A stretch of 64,000 nt of DNA from Anthopleura xanthogrammica (lineage: Eukaryota; Cnidaria; Anthozoa; Actiniaria; Actiniidae). Position numbers and translations under genes: made by a program. The first letter of the stretch is position 1, and each line of letters begins with the position of its first letter. Shown here one piece after another: positions 36,501-45,142 of the stretch. The notes below the pieces were generated by a model that saw nothing but the letters and a program-made list of their open reading frames with translations, was not told the origin of the DNA and did not search any database. The DNA lies in assembly GCA_964019055.1 (NCBI GenBank), contig OZ025215.1, forward strand, positions 6,799,770 to 6,863,769. The letters run 5' to 3'.

Positions 36501-39500
36501 CATATCTATTTTTAGATCGTAGGATTGCACCACCATGATGCCATAAGGAAGACATCATGTTTGAATTTCGCGTAGGGGTAGGGCTGATCTTAATGTTTTC
36601 CGTGACTCTAATGTGAGACACGTGTCAACTATTGTTTCCAACAACACACGGTGTTTATCTGGGATTTGTCAAAATCAATCTTGAATAAAGTTTTAAAAAT
36701 TTATTATTACTGGAAATATTTCTTTAATTTTTGGAGAACCCACTATCTTCTGATCTGGAGTTCAGACTTGATACCCATTACACCATACGGTCTTCCATGA
36801 ATTCTGTCTGATTTGTATTTTACGTATTAATTTGTCTTCAAACAATGAGGCACGCGCCATGAATTCTCTTTATCGTACTGTGGTTTAGCAATAACCCTAA
36901 ACGATTATCCATTTCGAAATCATACCCAGTATGTCTTATGAATTTCTTAGTTGCTTTTAGGTTAGGAATTTATTTCTGGATTCTGAATCGGAGTTTTATT
37001 TTAGCTACAAAGGTACTAAAGTTGTCAAAAGTTTTTTTTTTAATATCACTCGTGTTCACTCATTCGATGGATGTGACCAAGATTTTCTGGGCTTCTTGTT
37101 TGTTTATCATCGCTAATTGTTAGATCACCGGTCCATACCGGTTTGGCCGGTCGCTACGCAGAGTACCAAATAACACTGTACGAAATATAGTGTAACTTTT
37201 CCCGCTGTTTTTGGTATGTCTTATGAATTTCTTAGTTGCTTTTAGGTTAGGAATTTATTTCTGGACATAAATTCTGATCTGGAGTCAGAGATGCTAACCA
37301 TCACACTATAAGGTCCTTTTTGGTTCCAAACAGCTAAAATTCATAATTATGTTACTGGCCTGGATGGGAAGACACTATTCAACAGGTGGTATTTCTAATT
37401 TGATTGTACACATTAATCTTCGAGATACTGATTTATTGTTCATTATGTACACATAAATATCACATTGTACTTTACTTTGTTTAAGCAAACAAAAGCTATT
37501 GTTTCCATCAACACATGATGTTTATCTTGGATTTGTCAAAATCAATTTTGAATAAATTTGTTTTCGGAGGTTGTGTTTTGAGTGTCACTGGAAATATTTT
37601 TCTATGTTTCAGAGAAAAAATATGATCTTAATGGGAATCCAACCTATAATCTTCTGATCTAGAGTCAGACGTGATAACCATTACACTATAATTGTCCTCG
37701 TAATAGACAATAACTACGCGATTTATTGTATGATTCTATTTCTCGTTCAGTGGCAAAGCTTTTGTCAAGGTTCTTTATTAATTTTGATATCAATATTACA
37801 ACTTAGAATTTTTCCCACTTGGGTAATGAAGGAAAGTATTCGAGATCCGTTCCATGGTTTCCCTCTTTTTCCATTTGTTCGCCTTCATGTTTTGGTACAA
37901 TGAGTTTCAATCTGTTTGACTTTAACGACAGCTGGTGAATAGAATCGCAGTCATTACAGCAGTAAAATGTTTTCTTTGTGTTCTGTAGATTAGCTGGGAA
38001 AACGGTTGTACAAATGTCACAGTGAACTACATCGTTTAGATGACCGGAGTGACCTTCATGCCAATGGCAAGTTGGGCACCGCACTACAGATATCTTGAGA
38101 AACTGTCGGGATTCTTGACAAACGTGACACTGTCTTTGTTCTTCTTCTTCAGAATTCGATTCCTCGTCCATGCTTTGCTCTTCCTCTTGTTCCGCCTCTT
38201 CATCATCACTACTTTGTTGTTCCTCTTCTTCAGCATGCGGTTCATGATTATGGGATCGATCATTAGTTGACTGACTTTCAGTCTCACTCTCATCCGTGTC
38301 TTCACCTTCCGGTTGCGTAGCAACAAGATCTACCAACAATTTCTGATTTCCAATTAGATGTTTGTTAATGCCCAGTTCTACCAATCCATTAGTAAACGTT
38401 TTTAAACCTCTGGGTGGTCTAACATCTGGGTTGTAAGGTAATAAAGCATATTCAACTAATTCCTTCATGCTTGTGACTGGGATTCGTCGTTGATGATAAG
38501 TCATTTCTCCATGCGAATTCCAATACAAAATGTCCTTAGAAGCGGCCATACTGTGGAGTACATTTAGTGCCTTCTCCCTGGGTATGCTTTTGGAAAGCTC
38601 CTGTGCCATCTGATCAATTTCACTGTCCAAAGGCTCCTCCTCACTAGAGGCCTCGGAGTCAGATACATCTTCCACGGAATTTTCAGAATATCTTCGCTTC
38701 ATGATGATCACTAATGTCTTAACAAGATCCAAATGAATATCGAGGGATTACGAAGGACTATTTATAGCAAGAATACATTCCCAGCCAAAGGGGATGCAAT
38801 ATCTTTTACAAATCTGCCGCCCTTTTGGGCTAAAATTATTTTCTTTGTTTTGAGGCACTGATGGCACTGATGAGTCTGCTAGTGTTCTGATGTCATTAGC
38901 ATGAGACCTCAATGTTTCTTTTTGAGAGTAAGTAAGTGGAATAACTCCTTTCAATAGATTATGACAGACCTCGCACACTACATGAACTTGTTCAGGAGTG
39001 GCAGTAGCGAGCAAGACTTTTCTCTGAGGTTCAGGACAACGAACTAAAAAATGCAAATAGCCAAAATTATCAACAAGTAATCGACTCATGTTCTCTCTTC
39101 GAAAGACGTGTTGAAATAGTAAATCATCTGAGATGCATCTACTATTTATTCTAGTTTATTATACCAACCTATATTGTGCCAACCTAATCTTGCACGTCAC
39201 GAAAGAGAGTGTATTCATGATTTACTCTTTGAAACAAATTTGTTTTCGCAGAATGGCATACATCTCAACCTAACCTAGCCTAGACTAGTCGAGCCGAGCC
39301 TACAAGCCAAGCCCTTTGGCTCCGAGCCTATACGAGCCGAGTCGAGCTGCGAGCCAAGCCCTTAGGCTCCGAGCCTATACGAGCCGAGCCGAGCCGAGCC
39401 TACGATCGAGCTGAGCCCTTAGGCTCCGAGCCTATACGAGCCGAGCCGAGCCTACGATCGAGCTGAGCCCTTAGGCTCCGAGCCTAAGAGCCGAGCCGAA

Positions 39501-42500
39501 CCAATACGAGCCGAGCCGAGCCTTAAAGCTCCGAGCCTAAGAGCCGAGCAAGGTCTATCATAAAATAGCGTCTCCTTCAAGAATTAGTCTCATTCTTCAA
39601 AGACACGAGATGGGGCGGTTGTGTCCTATTTGTGGCAAGTCCGTGCAACATGTATGGTCTCATTTAACTCGTGTCCACAAGATCAGTGGTCCTGAGCGAG
39701 CACTCTTAATTCAAGGAAAACATATGCAAACAATTGGTCAGCGGTTTAGTCCCTACCCTCAGGCTCGAAATGTTGAAGACATAGAATGCGACAGGTTTCA
39801 ATTGCTACACCCCTTTACGGCCATAGTGGCAGGAATGACTGGATCAGGTAAAACAGTTTGGGTACAGAATCTGCTCGAACGTGCGAGAAAAGTAATAACA
39901 CCCCCACCACAACGAATCGTTTGGAGTTATTCCCAATGGCAACCTGCTTATGAAGACATGTTACAGACAGTGCCAGGCATAGAGTTTGTTAAAGGAATAC
40001 CGTACGACTTAGATGAAGATAGTTATTTTGACCCTCAAATTAATAATGTGATCGTGATTGATGACCAAATGACCGAAACGTCCAACGACAAAAGAATCAT
40101 GAATTTATTCACCAAAGGATCTCACCATCGCAACCTCAGTGTCATCTTCCTTCTACAAAACCTTTATTTCCAAGGAAAAATCATGCGAACTTTGAGTCTG
40201 AACGCTGCGTACCTTGTTCTGTTTAAAAACCCAAGAGACAAGCTACAAATGATGACTTTGGGGAAACAGATGTACCCGGGAAAAACAGAACAGTTTATTC
40301 AAAAGTACGAGGCCGCTGTCCAACGACCTTACGGATATCTGTTTGTGGATCTCAAACCCAATACTCCAGAGGAGTGCAGACTTCGAACCAATGTTCTCCC
40401 TAATGATCATGTTGTTTTACAGTCGAACCCTACGACAACATCACAGCATGGTGGACAATCAGAAGTCATGCAATCTATTGCCAACTATTTCGAACGTCAG
40501 AGCTATTTACAGTCCCCCGTACTCAAAATACTGCAGAATTTAGAGGAGCAGATGGCTAGTATCCTAAAGGAACCCAATATCCCTGCGGAGCTAAAATTCA
40601 AAGAATATACGCAACTCTACAATCGATACCTCAATCTAGAACAGCAGCTTCAACGAAGTAGTTTGCCACACAAATCAAGGTTGGAAATGGTGCAAACATT
40701 ACAGACACCGCCATCAGCTGGTCCTTGGCTTCCCACTAATTCAACAACTCCAGGAAACGTTCCCTCAATAAGTCTCACCAGTGACAGTGGCTATGTAACG
40801 CCTAAACCAAAGATCCCTTCCTTCCTAGAGCGACTAACCTCTAAAATTAGAACCCCTTCTTTTGAACCCAGTATAGCCGAGGTACCTTCTACTCCCTTAA
40901 AAACCACGACGGGTTTTGATCAACCCTCTTCTTCCAGCACCCCTAAAACACGATCTCTTCCGACCCAACTTGATTTTCCACCCACTCCCCCATCAAGTAA
41001 AGAAAAACCTATCAAGTGGATTAGTTATCAGGACGCCCATAAATACAAAGATGTAGTCTTAGAGCCTCCACGTCGTTCACAAAGACTGAAAGCCATGGTC
41101 AAGTCATTACCCAAGTGGGAAAAATTCTAAGTTGTAATATTGATATCAAAATTAATAAAGAACCTTGACAAAAAGCTTTGCCAATTTTACTGCTGTAATG
41201 ACTGCGATTCTATTCACCAGCTGTCGTTAAAGTCAAACAGATTGAAACTCATTGTACCAAAACATGAAGGCGAACAAATGGAAAAAGAGGGAAACCATGG
41301 AACGGATCTCGAATACTTTCCTTCATTACCCAAGTGGGAAAAATTCTAAGTTGTAATATTGATATCAAAATTAATAAAGAACCTTGACAAAAGCTTTGCC
41401 ACTGAACGAGAAATAGAATCATACAATAAATCGCGTAGTTATTGTCTATTACGAGGACAATTATAGTGTAATGGTTATCACGTCTGACTCTAGATCAGAA
41501 GATTATAGGTTGGATTCCCATTAAGATCATATTTTTTCTCTGAAACATAGAAAAATATTTCCAGTGACACTCAAAACACAACCTCCGAAAACAAATTTAT
41601 TCAAAATTGATTTTGACAAATCCAAGATAAACATCATGTGTTGATGGAAACAATAGCTTTTGTTTGCTTAAACAAAGTAAAGTACAATGTGATATTTATG
41701 TGTACATAATGAACAATAAATCAGTATCTCGAAGATTAATGTGTACAATCAAATTAGAAATACCACCTGTTGAATAGTGTCTTCCCATCCAGGCCAGTAA
41801 CATAATTATGAATTTTAGCTGTTTGGAACCAAAAAGGACCTTATAGTGTGATGGTTAGCATCTCTGACTCCAGATCAGAATTTATGTCCAGAAATAAATT
41901 CCTAACCTAAAAGCAACTAAGAAATTCATAAGACATACCAAAAACAGCGGGAAAAGTTACACTATATTTCGTACAGTGTTATTTGGTACTCTGCGTAGCG
42001 ACCGGCCAAACCGGTATGGACCGGTGATCTAACAATTAGCGATGATAAACAAACAAGAAGCCCAGAAAATCTTGGTCACATCCATCGAATGAGTGAACAC
42101 GAGTGATATTAAAAAAAAAACTTTTGACAACTTTAGTACCTTTGTAGCTAAAATAAAACTCCGATTCAGAATCCAGAAATAAATTCCTAACCTAAAAGCA
42201 ACTAAGAAATTCATAAGACATACTGGGTATGATTTCGAAATGGATAATCGTTTAGGGTTATTGCTAAACCACAGTACGATAAAGAGAATTCATGGCGCGT
42301 GCCTCATTGTTTGAAGACAAATTAATACGTAAAATACAAATCAGACAGAATTCATGGAAGACCGTATGGTGTAATGGGTATCAAGTCTGAACTCCAGATC
42401 AGAAGATAGTGGGTTCTCCAAAAATTAAAGAAATATTTCCAGTAATAATAAATTTTTAAAAATTTATTCAAGATTGATTTTGACAAATCCCAGATAAACA

Positions 42501-43881
42501 CCGTGTGTTGTTGGAAACAATAGTTGACACGTGTCTCACATTAGAGTCACGGAAAACATTAAGATCAGCCCTACCCCTACGCGAAATTCAAACATGATGT
42601 CTTCCTTATGGCATCATGGTGGTGCAATCCTACGATCTAAAAATAGATATGACTCTCATCCAGACCGTCAACCTCCCCTTGTGGGCCTAGACAGCCCGCA
42701 ATCTAAAAATAGATATGACTCTAACGCTGACCATGCCCTCCCCTTACGGGCCCGGAGGGGGGCCCGGGGAGAGCACCGGTGGACACCGGCGTGCTCCGGA
42801 GCACCGGTGCACCTATGATGTAGAAACCTCATTCGTATACTACTTCTCGGGACCACAAAACATACTGTGTCCCTCTGTCCCAATCAATAAGTGTTAAATC
42901 TATTCGGCTACAACTCGGGAAACATCGTCGTCTCGGGACCTAAAAACACACTGTTTTCCTCGGTCTCAGTCAATAAGTGTTAAATATCATATGTTAGGGA
43001 TTTTTAAAATATCATTTACGTTTTATACATTTTCACTAATGATATAATCTCAACCGTTTTGACCTCGTCCCTAAGCATGACATTTTCATAAGGATGTTCA
43101 ATGAAGCCACAAAAGGCACTGACACAATACACGGACTCGTATATAGACCTCTATTAGGCCTATTAGTGTCAGTGAGACTAGAACTGAGACTGTTTATATG
43201 TACCTTCCACATTTGTGTTGAGTGGGTCGTCCAGTTGCGAGACTTGGATGGATGGTGAGCTGACCGCTACTAACCTGAAAATGACATGAAAATAATATAT
43301 TGTATTTATAAAAATTGTTAAGAAAAATTTATAGCAATGTTGAAATTAGCCTGGCCTGCACTGGAATTCGAACCCTGACATTTCAACTCTTGGATCGTAA
43401 CCAGAAGTTTCTTGGAGGTCAGTGAAGGACGCACAGGTATTTCAAACATGGAAAATAGATTTTTTTCTGTAACTGTTCAATAAAAGAAAGAACCAAAAAT
43501 CGCTTCTAGCACAAGAGTGAAGCATATAATGAACAGCCAACTGCTCCAAGATATAACTGCCAAAATCTTCCAAAGGGTCTTAGCTTACCCAAACAAAATA
43601 TTAGCAAGGAAGAAGCGTAACGAAAGAACCATTTTAGAGAACGGTGTGAAATTGCAATGAGAAAAAGAGCTCAGTAGTAGATGAAAAGGTATGGACTTCA
43701 CATTCTCATTTGTTACGCGATTTCTGAGATATGTGCTGGCAGGCCTCCACACCATGCCATGCTGTGCCACTATGACATCCAATTGCACCAAGATATAGTT
43801 GCCAAAATCTTCCAAAGTGTCTTAATTAGCTTACCCAAACAAAATAGAAGCAAGGAAGAAGCGCGACGAAAGAAAAACCAT
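33515..43881 (-). CDS. Actinoporin-like protein M2 (M-type), with two alternative first exons
   Basis: Minus-strand exons: first exon 43881-43835 (1B) or 43632-43589 (1A), then 43274-43204, 35994-35761, 35369-35254, 33715-33515. Either first exon keeps the frame (669 or 666 nt; 222 or 221 aa). 1A and 1B encode signal peptides MVLSLRFFLANILFG and [16 protein letters not shown]. Exon 2 is acidic; exon 3 has a hydrophobic helix ([20 protein letters not shown]), then TEPHWYIMNG and [18 protein letters not shown]; exon 4 has [12 protein letters not shown]; exon 5 is one residue longer than in M1 and M3 and ends [11 protein letters not shown]. Intron 2 is about 7.2 kb because of the Polinton at 36308-42844. 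M2 is very close to M3. Actinoporin-like fold as for M1; membrane binding and pairing with P2 are inference. Confidence 0.75.
34075..34245. mobile_element. Fold-back MITE in M2 intron 4
   Basis: Arms GACCATTTTCGAGATGCGCA...TTCAAAAATATCGCAGGC and GCCTGCGATATTTTTGAAAG...TTTCGAAAATGGTC. In M3 only the right arm survives (54325-54400), with other sequence in place of the left arm. Confidence 0.85.
35493..35685. repeat. (CTGT)n/(CTTT)n microsatellite
   Basis: CTGT-rich run in intron 3 of M2; a longer, changed version is at 54985-55312 in M3. It explains the Cys/Leu/Val/Ser-rich frames on the plus strand. Confidence 0.92.
36062..36307. repeat. 86-bp tandem repeat interrupted by the Polinton (left part)
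   Basis: Three units of TTCGGCTACGCTTCGGGAAA, CATCGTCGTCTCGGGACCAC, CCCTCGGTCCCAATCAATAA. It resumes at 42845-42985 on the far side of the Polinton. The M3 locus has about one unit (56050-56140), so the array expanded in M2. Confidence 0.9.
36308..37967. repeat. Left terminal inverted repeat of the Polinton
   Basis: 1,660 bp, paired with 41185-42844. The tip holds a GC-rich self-complementary stretch (GGTGCACCGGTGCTCCGGAG and CCCCGGGCCCCCCTCCGGGC) and two GTCATATCTATTTTTAGAT copies. The inner end overlaps the last part of the 37803-38732 ORF. Confidence 0.9.
36732..37699 (-). pseudogene. Three tRNA-Trp-like segments, left TIR copies
   Basis: Minus-strand segments at 37699-37622, 37317-37262 and 36795-36732 mirror those in the right TIR (41453, 41835, 42357). 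Each contains a TATAGTGTAATGGTTA-type D arm and a TCTGACTCCAGATCAGA-type anticodon arm. Confidence 0.65.
37803..38732 (-). CDS. Polinton ORF: acidic zinc-binding protein of unknown function
   Basis: 309 aa. The first ATG gives MDLVKTLVIIMKRR; the second (12th codon, MKRRYSENSV) may be the true start. An N-terminal region with RPPRGLKTFTNGLVELGINK is followed by a long Glu/Asp/Ser-rich stretch (about residues 150-210). The C-terminal part has repeated Cys pairs (CHVC, CPTCHWH, CDIC, CCNDC), likely zinc ribbons. The last 55 codons lie inside the left TIR and are duplicated at 41199-41349. It ends in SLPKWEKF, the same eight residues as the ATPase ORF. It follows the 38748-39089 ORF on the same strand by 15 bp, so the two are probably co-transcribed. 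Function unknown. Confidence 0.75.
   Translation of the reverse strand: MDLVKTLVIIMKRRYSENSVEDVSDSEASSEEEPLDSEIDQMAQELSKSIPREKALNVLHSMAASKDILYWNSHGEMTYHQRRIPVTSMKELVEYALLPYNPDVRPPRGLKTFTNGLVELGINKHLIGNQKLLVDLVATQPEGEDTDESETESQSTNDRSHNHEPHAEEEEQQSSDDEEAEQEEEQSMDEESNSEEEEQRQCHVCQESRQFLKISVVRCPTCHWHEGHSGHLNDVVHCDICTTVFPANLQNTKKTFYCCNDCDSIHQLSLKSNRLKLIVPKHEGEQMEKEGNHGTDLEYFPSLPKWEKF
38748..39089 (-). CDS. Polinton-associated small protein
   Basis: 113 aa. It contains RKVLLATATPEQVHVVCEVC, NLLKGVIPLT and QKETLRSHANDIRTLA, a pattern I recognise from small ORFs that accompany Polinton-like elements, without a settled function. First gene of the minus-strand pair, divergent from the ATPase; the start lies 520 bp from the ATPase start. 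The C-terminus after about residue 75 looks unlike the usual ending of such proteins and may have changed. Confidence 0.65.
   Translation of the reverse strand: MSRLLVDNFGYLHFLVRCPEPQRKVLLATATPEQVHVVCEVCHNLLKGVIPLTYSQKETLRSHANDIRTLADSSVPSVPQNKENNFSPKGRQICKRYCIPFGWECILAINSPS
39280..39550. repeat. GAGCC minisatellite between the divergent Polinton genes
   Basis: Units of about 50 bp built from GAGCCGAGCCGAGCCTACGA, TCGAGCTGAGCCCTTAGGCT and CCGAGCCTATAC. GC-rich, unlike the surrounding AT-rich sequence. It fills most of the space between 39089 and 39610 and would lie in the common promoter region of the two transcription units. Confidence 0.9.
39610..41130 (+). CDS. Polinton FtsK/HerA-type genome-packaging ATPase with N-terminal zinc finger
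   Basis: 506 aa, intact. Residues 5-23 form a zinc-finger-like C-x2-C-x9-H-x4-H (CPICGK...HLTRVH). The ATPase domain follows: Walker A GMTGSGKT at 75-82, Walker B NVIVIDD at 146-152, and a GSHHRNLSVIFLLQN stretch of the sensor type. After about residue 270 the chain is a Pro/Ser/Thr-rich tail with a basic RRSQRLK near the end and a C-terminal SLPKWEKF. Known of the family: A32/FtsK-HerA ATPases pump DNA into capsids in Polinton-like viruses and nucleocytoplasmic DNA viruses. The element here has no capsid gene, so it would have to act with proteins made elsewhere, or be a relic. Divergent from the two other element genes. Confidence 0.9.
   Translation: MGRLCPICGKSVQHVWSHLTRVHKISGPERALLIQGKHMQTIGQRFSPYPQARNVEDIECDRFQLLHPFTAIVAGMTGSGKTVWVQNLLERARKVITPPPQRIVWSYSQWQPAYEDMLQTVPGIEFVKGIPYDLDEDSYFDPQINNVIVIDDQMTETSNDKRIMNLFTKGSHHRNLSVIFLLQNLYFQGKIMRTLSLNAAYLVLFKNPRDKLQMMTLGKQMYPGKTEQFIQKYEAAVQRPYGYLFVDLKPNTPEECRLRTNVLPNDHVVLQSNPTTTSQHGGQSEVMQSIANYFERQSYLQSPVLKILQNLEEQMASILKEPNIPAELKFKEYTQLYNRYLNLEQQLQRSSLPHKSRLEMVQTLQTPPSAGPWLPTNSTTPGNVPSISLTSDSGYVTPKPKIPSFLERLTSKIRTPSFEPSIAEVPSTPLKTTTGFDQPSSSSTPKTRSLPTQLDFPPTPPSSKEKPIKWISYQDAHKYKDVVLEPPRRSQRLKAMVKSLPKWEKF
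41104..41401. repeat. 80-bp direct repeat at the inner edge of the right TIR
   Basis: 41104-41183 (end of the ATPase gene and 3' flank) and 41323-41401 (inside the TIR) are the same sequence except for one A. Both encode ...LPKWEKF and stop. The 41199-41349 frame is the TIR copy of the end of the other ORF and has no start of its own. Confidence 0.9.
41185..42844. repeat. Right terminal inverted repeat of the Polinton
   Basis: Inverted copy of 36308-37967. Internally it has two diverged copies of a module: a tRNA-Trp-like segment, then AATATTTCCAGT, then ATTTTGACAAATCC.AGATAA and TGTGTTG.TGGAAACAATAG (41453-41657 and 42357-42523), with a shorter third at 41835-41940. Confidence 0.9.
41453..42420 (+). 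pseudogene. Three tRNA-Trp-like segments, right TIR copies
   Basis: 41453-41530: A-box arm TATAGTGTAATGGTTATCA, anticodon arm TCTGACTCTAGATCAGA (loop CTCTAGA, anticodon CTA) and B box GGTTGGATTCC. 41835-41890: D arm TATAGTGTGATGGTTAGCA and TCTGACTCCAGATCAGA (anticodon CCA, Trp) but no T arm. 42357-42420: GGTGTAATGGGTATCA, TCTGAACTCCAGATCAGA (one extra A) and a shortened B box. The anticodon arm with CCA matches eukaryotic tRNA-Trp. The acceptor stems do not pair well, so these are tRNA-derived rather than proven tRNA genes. Confidence 0.65.
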
Positions 43882-44010
43882 TTTAGAGAACGGTGTGAAA
43901 TTGCTATGAGAAAAAGAGCTCAGTAGTAGATGAAAAGGTATGGACTTCACAATCTCATTTGTTACGCGATTTCTGAGATATGTGCTAATAGGCCTCCACA
44001 CCATGCCATG
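43545..44010. repeat. Direct duplication of about 245 bp covering exon 1 and promoter of M2
   Basis: 43565-43760 and 43800-44005 are near copies: AAGATATA.CTGCCAAAATC, the exon 1 sequence, the ATTTTAGAGAACGGTGTGAA leader, GAGAAAAAGAGCTCAGTAGT and CTCATTTGTTACGCGATTTC. M3 has a single copy (56740-56960). Confidence 0.9.
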
Positions 44011-45142
44011 CTGTGCCACTATGACATCCATGGCCACCCGTACAACCCGAAAATGGTCTATTGTTTGATAATGTGTACATTCCTTAAATTACCGTGAGCT
44101 GTAGTCAAATTCTAAAGAATATATTACACACTATCGAGTCTAAGGTTGAGCGACGACAACCGTGAAATGGTCTATTATTTACTTCGATGAGTTCAATTGG
44201 CTTAATTCGCAACTGTCGTCGTGTTACGGGTAACTGCCATGGGGGGTGTGGTCTTTTCTATGGTGCATTCAAACAGATCAAGATTCCTGACCAAATTCAA
44301 AATCTTTAACAAAGTTATGTCTAGTAAATTCCCAGAGAATTCTATAAGGTTAAAATAATCGCAAGAAGATCATTTTTATTAATATATAGAGTCTAGAAAA
44401 TCTAAAGAAAGATATTTGGTTCGGGAACTAAAAATTGCGATGTAATTTTTAATTATTTTTTTTAGTTGATGTCGTAAGAAAAGATCGATCACATCGAATA
44501 AGCTATACGTAATGATAATCTAATAAGTCAAGTGTCATCAAAGTCAAGTGTCTATAGTGTCTGAAGTGCCTGTTGGTGTATTGAAAAAAAGTCGAAGGTA
44601 TGGTTTTCCATTTAGCTTTACTTTAGGAAAACGTAAATGTGTTGTGTTACACTTCGAGGTATGAGAGTAAAGACTGTATAGATTGAGAGATTGAGTGGAT
44701 TAGTATAGGAACCGTATATATATATGTGTATTCGGGGTTGTCAAATGAAATTTTCCCGTGTGCTCTTTTTTGACCTTGTGACTAATACCATTAATAATAT
44801 GATATTGAAAAGAACTGAACTTTCTTCACCTGCGTTACAGCGCTTTTCATATTTCTGCGACCTACCGACTCCAGACGTCTGGCGTTTTAGCTTCCGTCAA
44901 TCAAATTTACGACGGGCCGAGTTCATTCCGACCGAGCTACAAGGAAACCGTCAAAAAATAATGAAATCGCAACAGAATCAAAATAATTTATTGATTATGT
45001 GATTTTTAGGGTCAGAACTTTCATATAATTAAAAAAAAAAACTGGCAAACCCTTATATGCACTTTAAGATTGGAACCGTGATATCGTCTATTATAATACG
45101 TATCTCAACTGATTCAATTTCGTTTATCTATTTTGCAGCAAA
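43882..45142. promoter_or_regulatory. Shared 5' region of the M2/P2 divergent pair
   Basis: 1.26 kb, mostly alignable with 56829-59613 of the third pair (for example TCGTGTTACGGGTAACTG.CATGG and TCGAAGGTATGG). Before the P2 ATG, TATCTATTTTGCAGCAAAATG looks like a 3' splice site, so a non-coding first exon is likely. A (TA)n run near 44718 precedes it. Confidence 0.5.

Larger units (their letters stand above)
36308..42844. mobile_element. Short Polinton/Maverick-type element with 1.66-kb TIRs
   Basis: Ends are exact inverted copies beginning AGTAGTATACGAATGAGG, with a 6-bp target duplication TCTCGG at 36302-36307 and 42845-42850. Polintons are known for 6-bp duplications and 5'-AG termini. 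The element is 6,537 bp, far shorter than the usual 15-20 kb. It has three intact ORFs: a packaging ATPase (39610-41130) and two minus-strand frames (38748-39089, 37803-38732). No DNA polymerase B, integrase, protease or capsid gene is present. TIR-encoded frames are identical at both ends, so the insertion is young or the TIRs have been homogenised. It sits in intron 2 of M2. Inference: a non-autonomous element that would depend on a full relative. Confidence 0.85.

Noticed and set aside
36938..37123. 61-aa frame in the Polinton TIR, identical to 42029-42214
   Set aside because: Present twice only because the TIR is duplicated; no domain, and it overlaps the region between tRNA-like modules.
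41453..41530. A functional amber-suppressor tRNA gene
   Set aside because: The anticodon arm and B box are convincing, but the acceptor stem does not pair, so only a tRNA-like segment is annotated.
44724..45002. 92-aa frame in the M2/P2 shared 5' region
   Set aside because: The aligned part of the M3/P3 region keeps only a short piece of the frame, so it is not conserved as protein.
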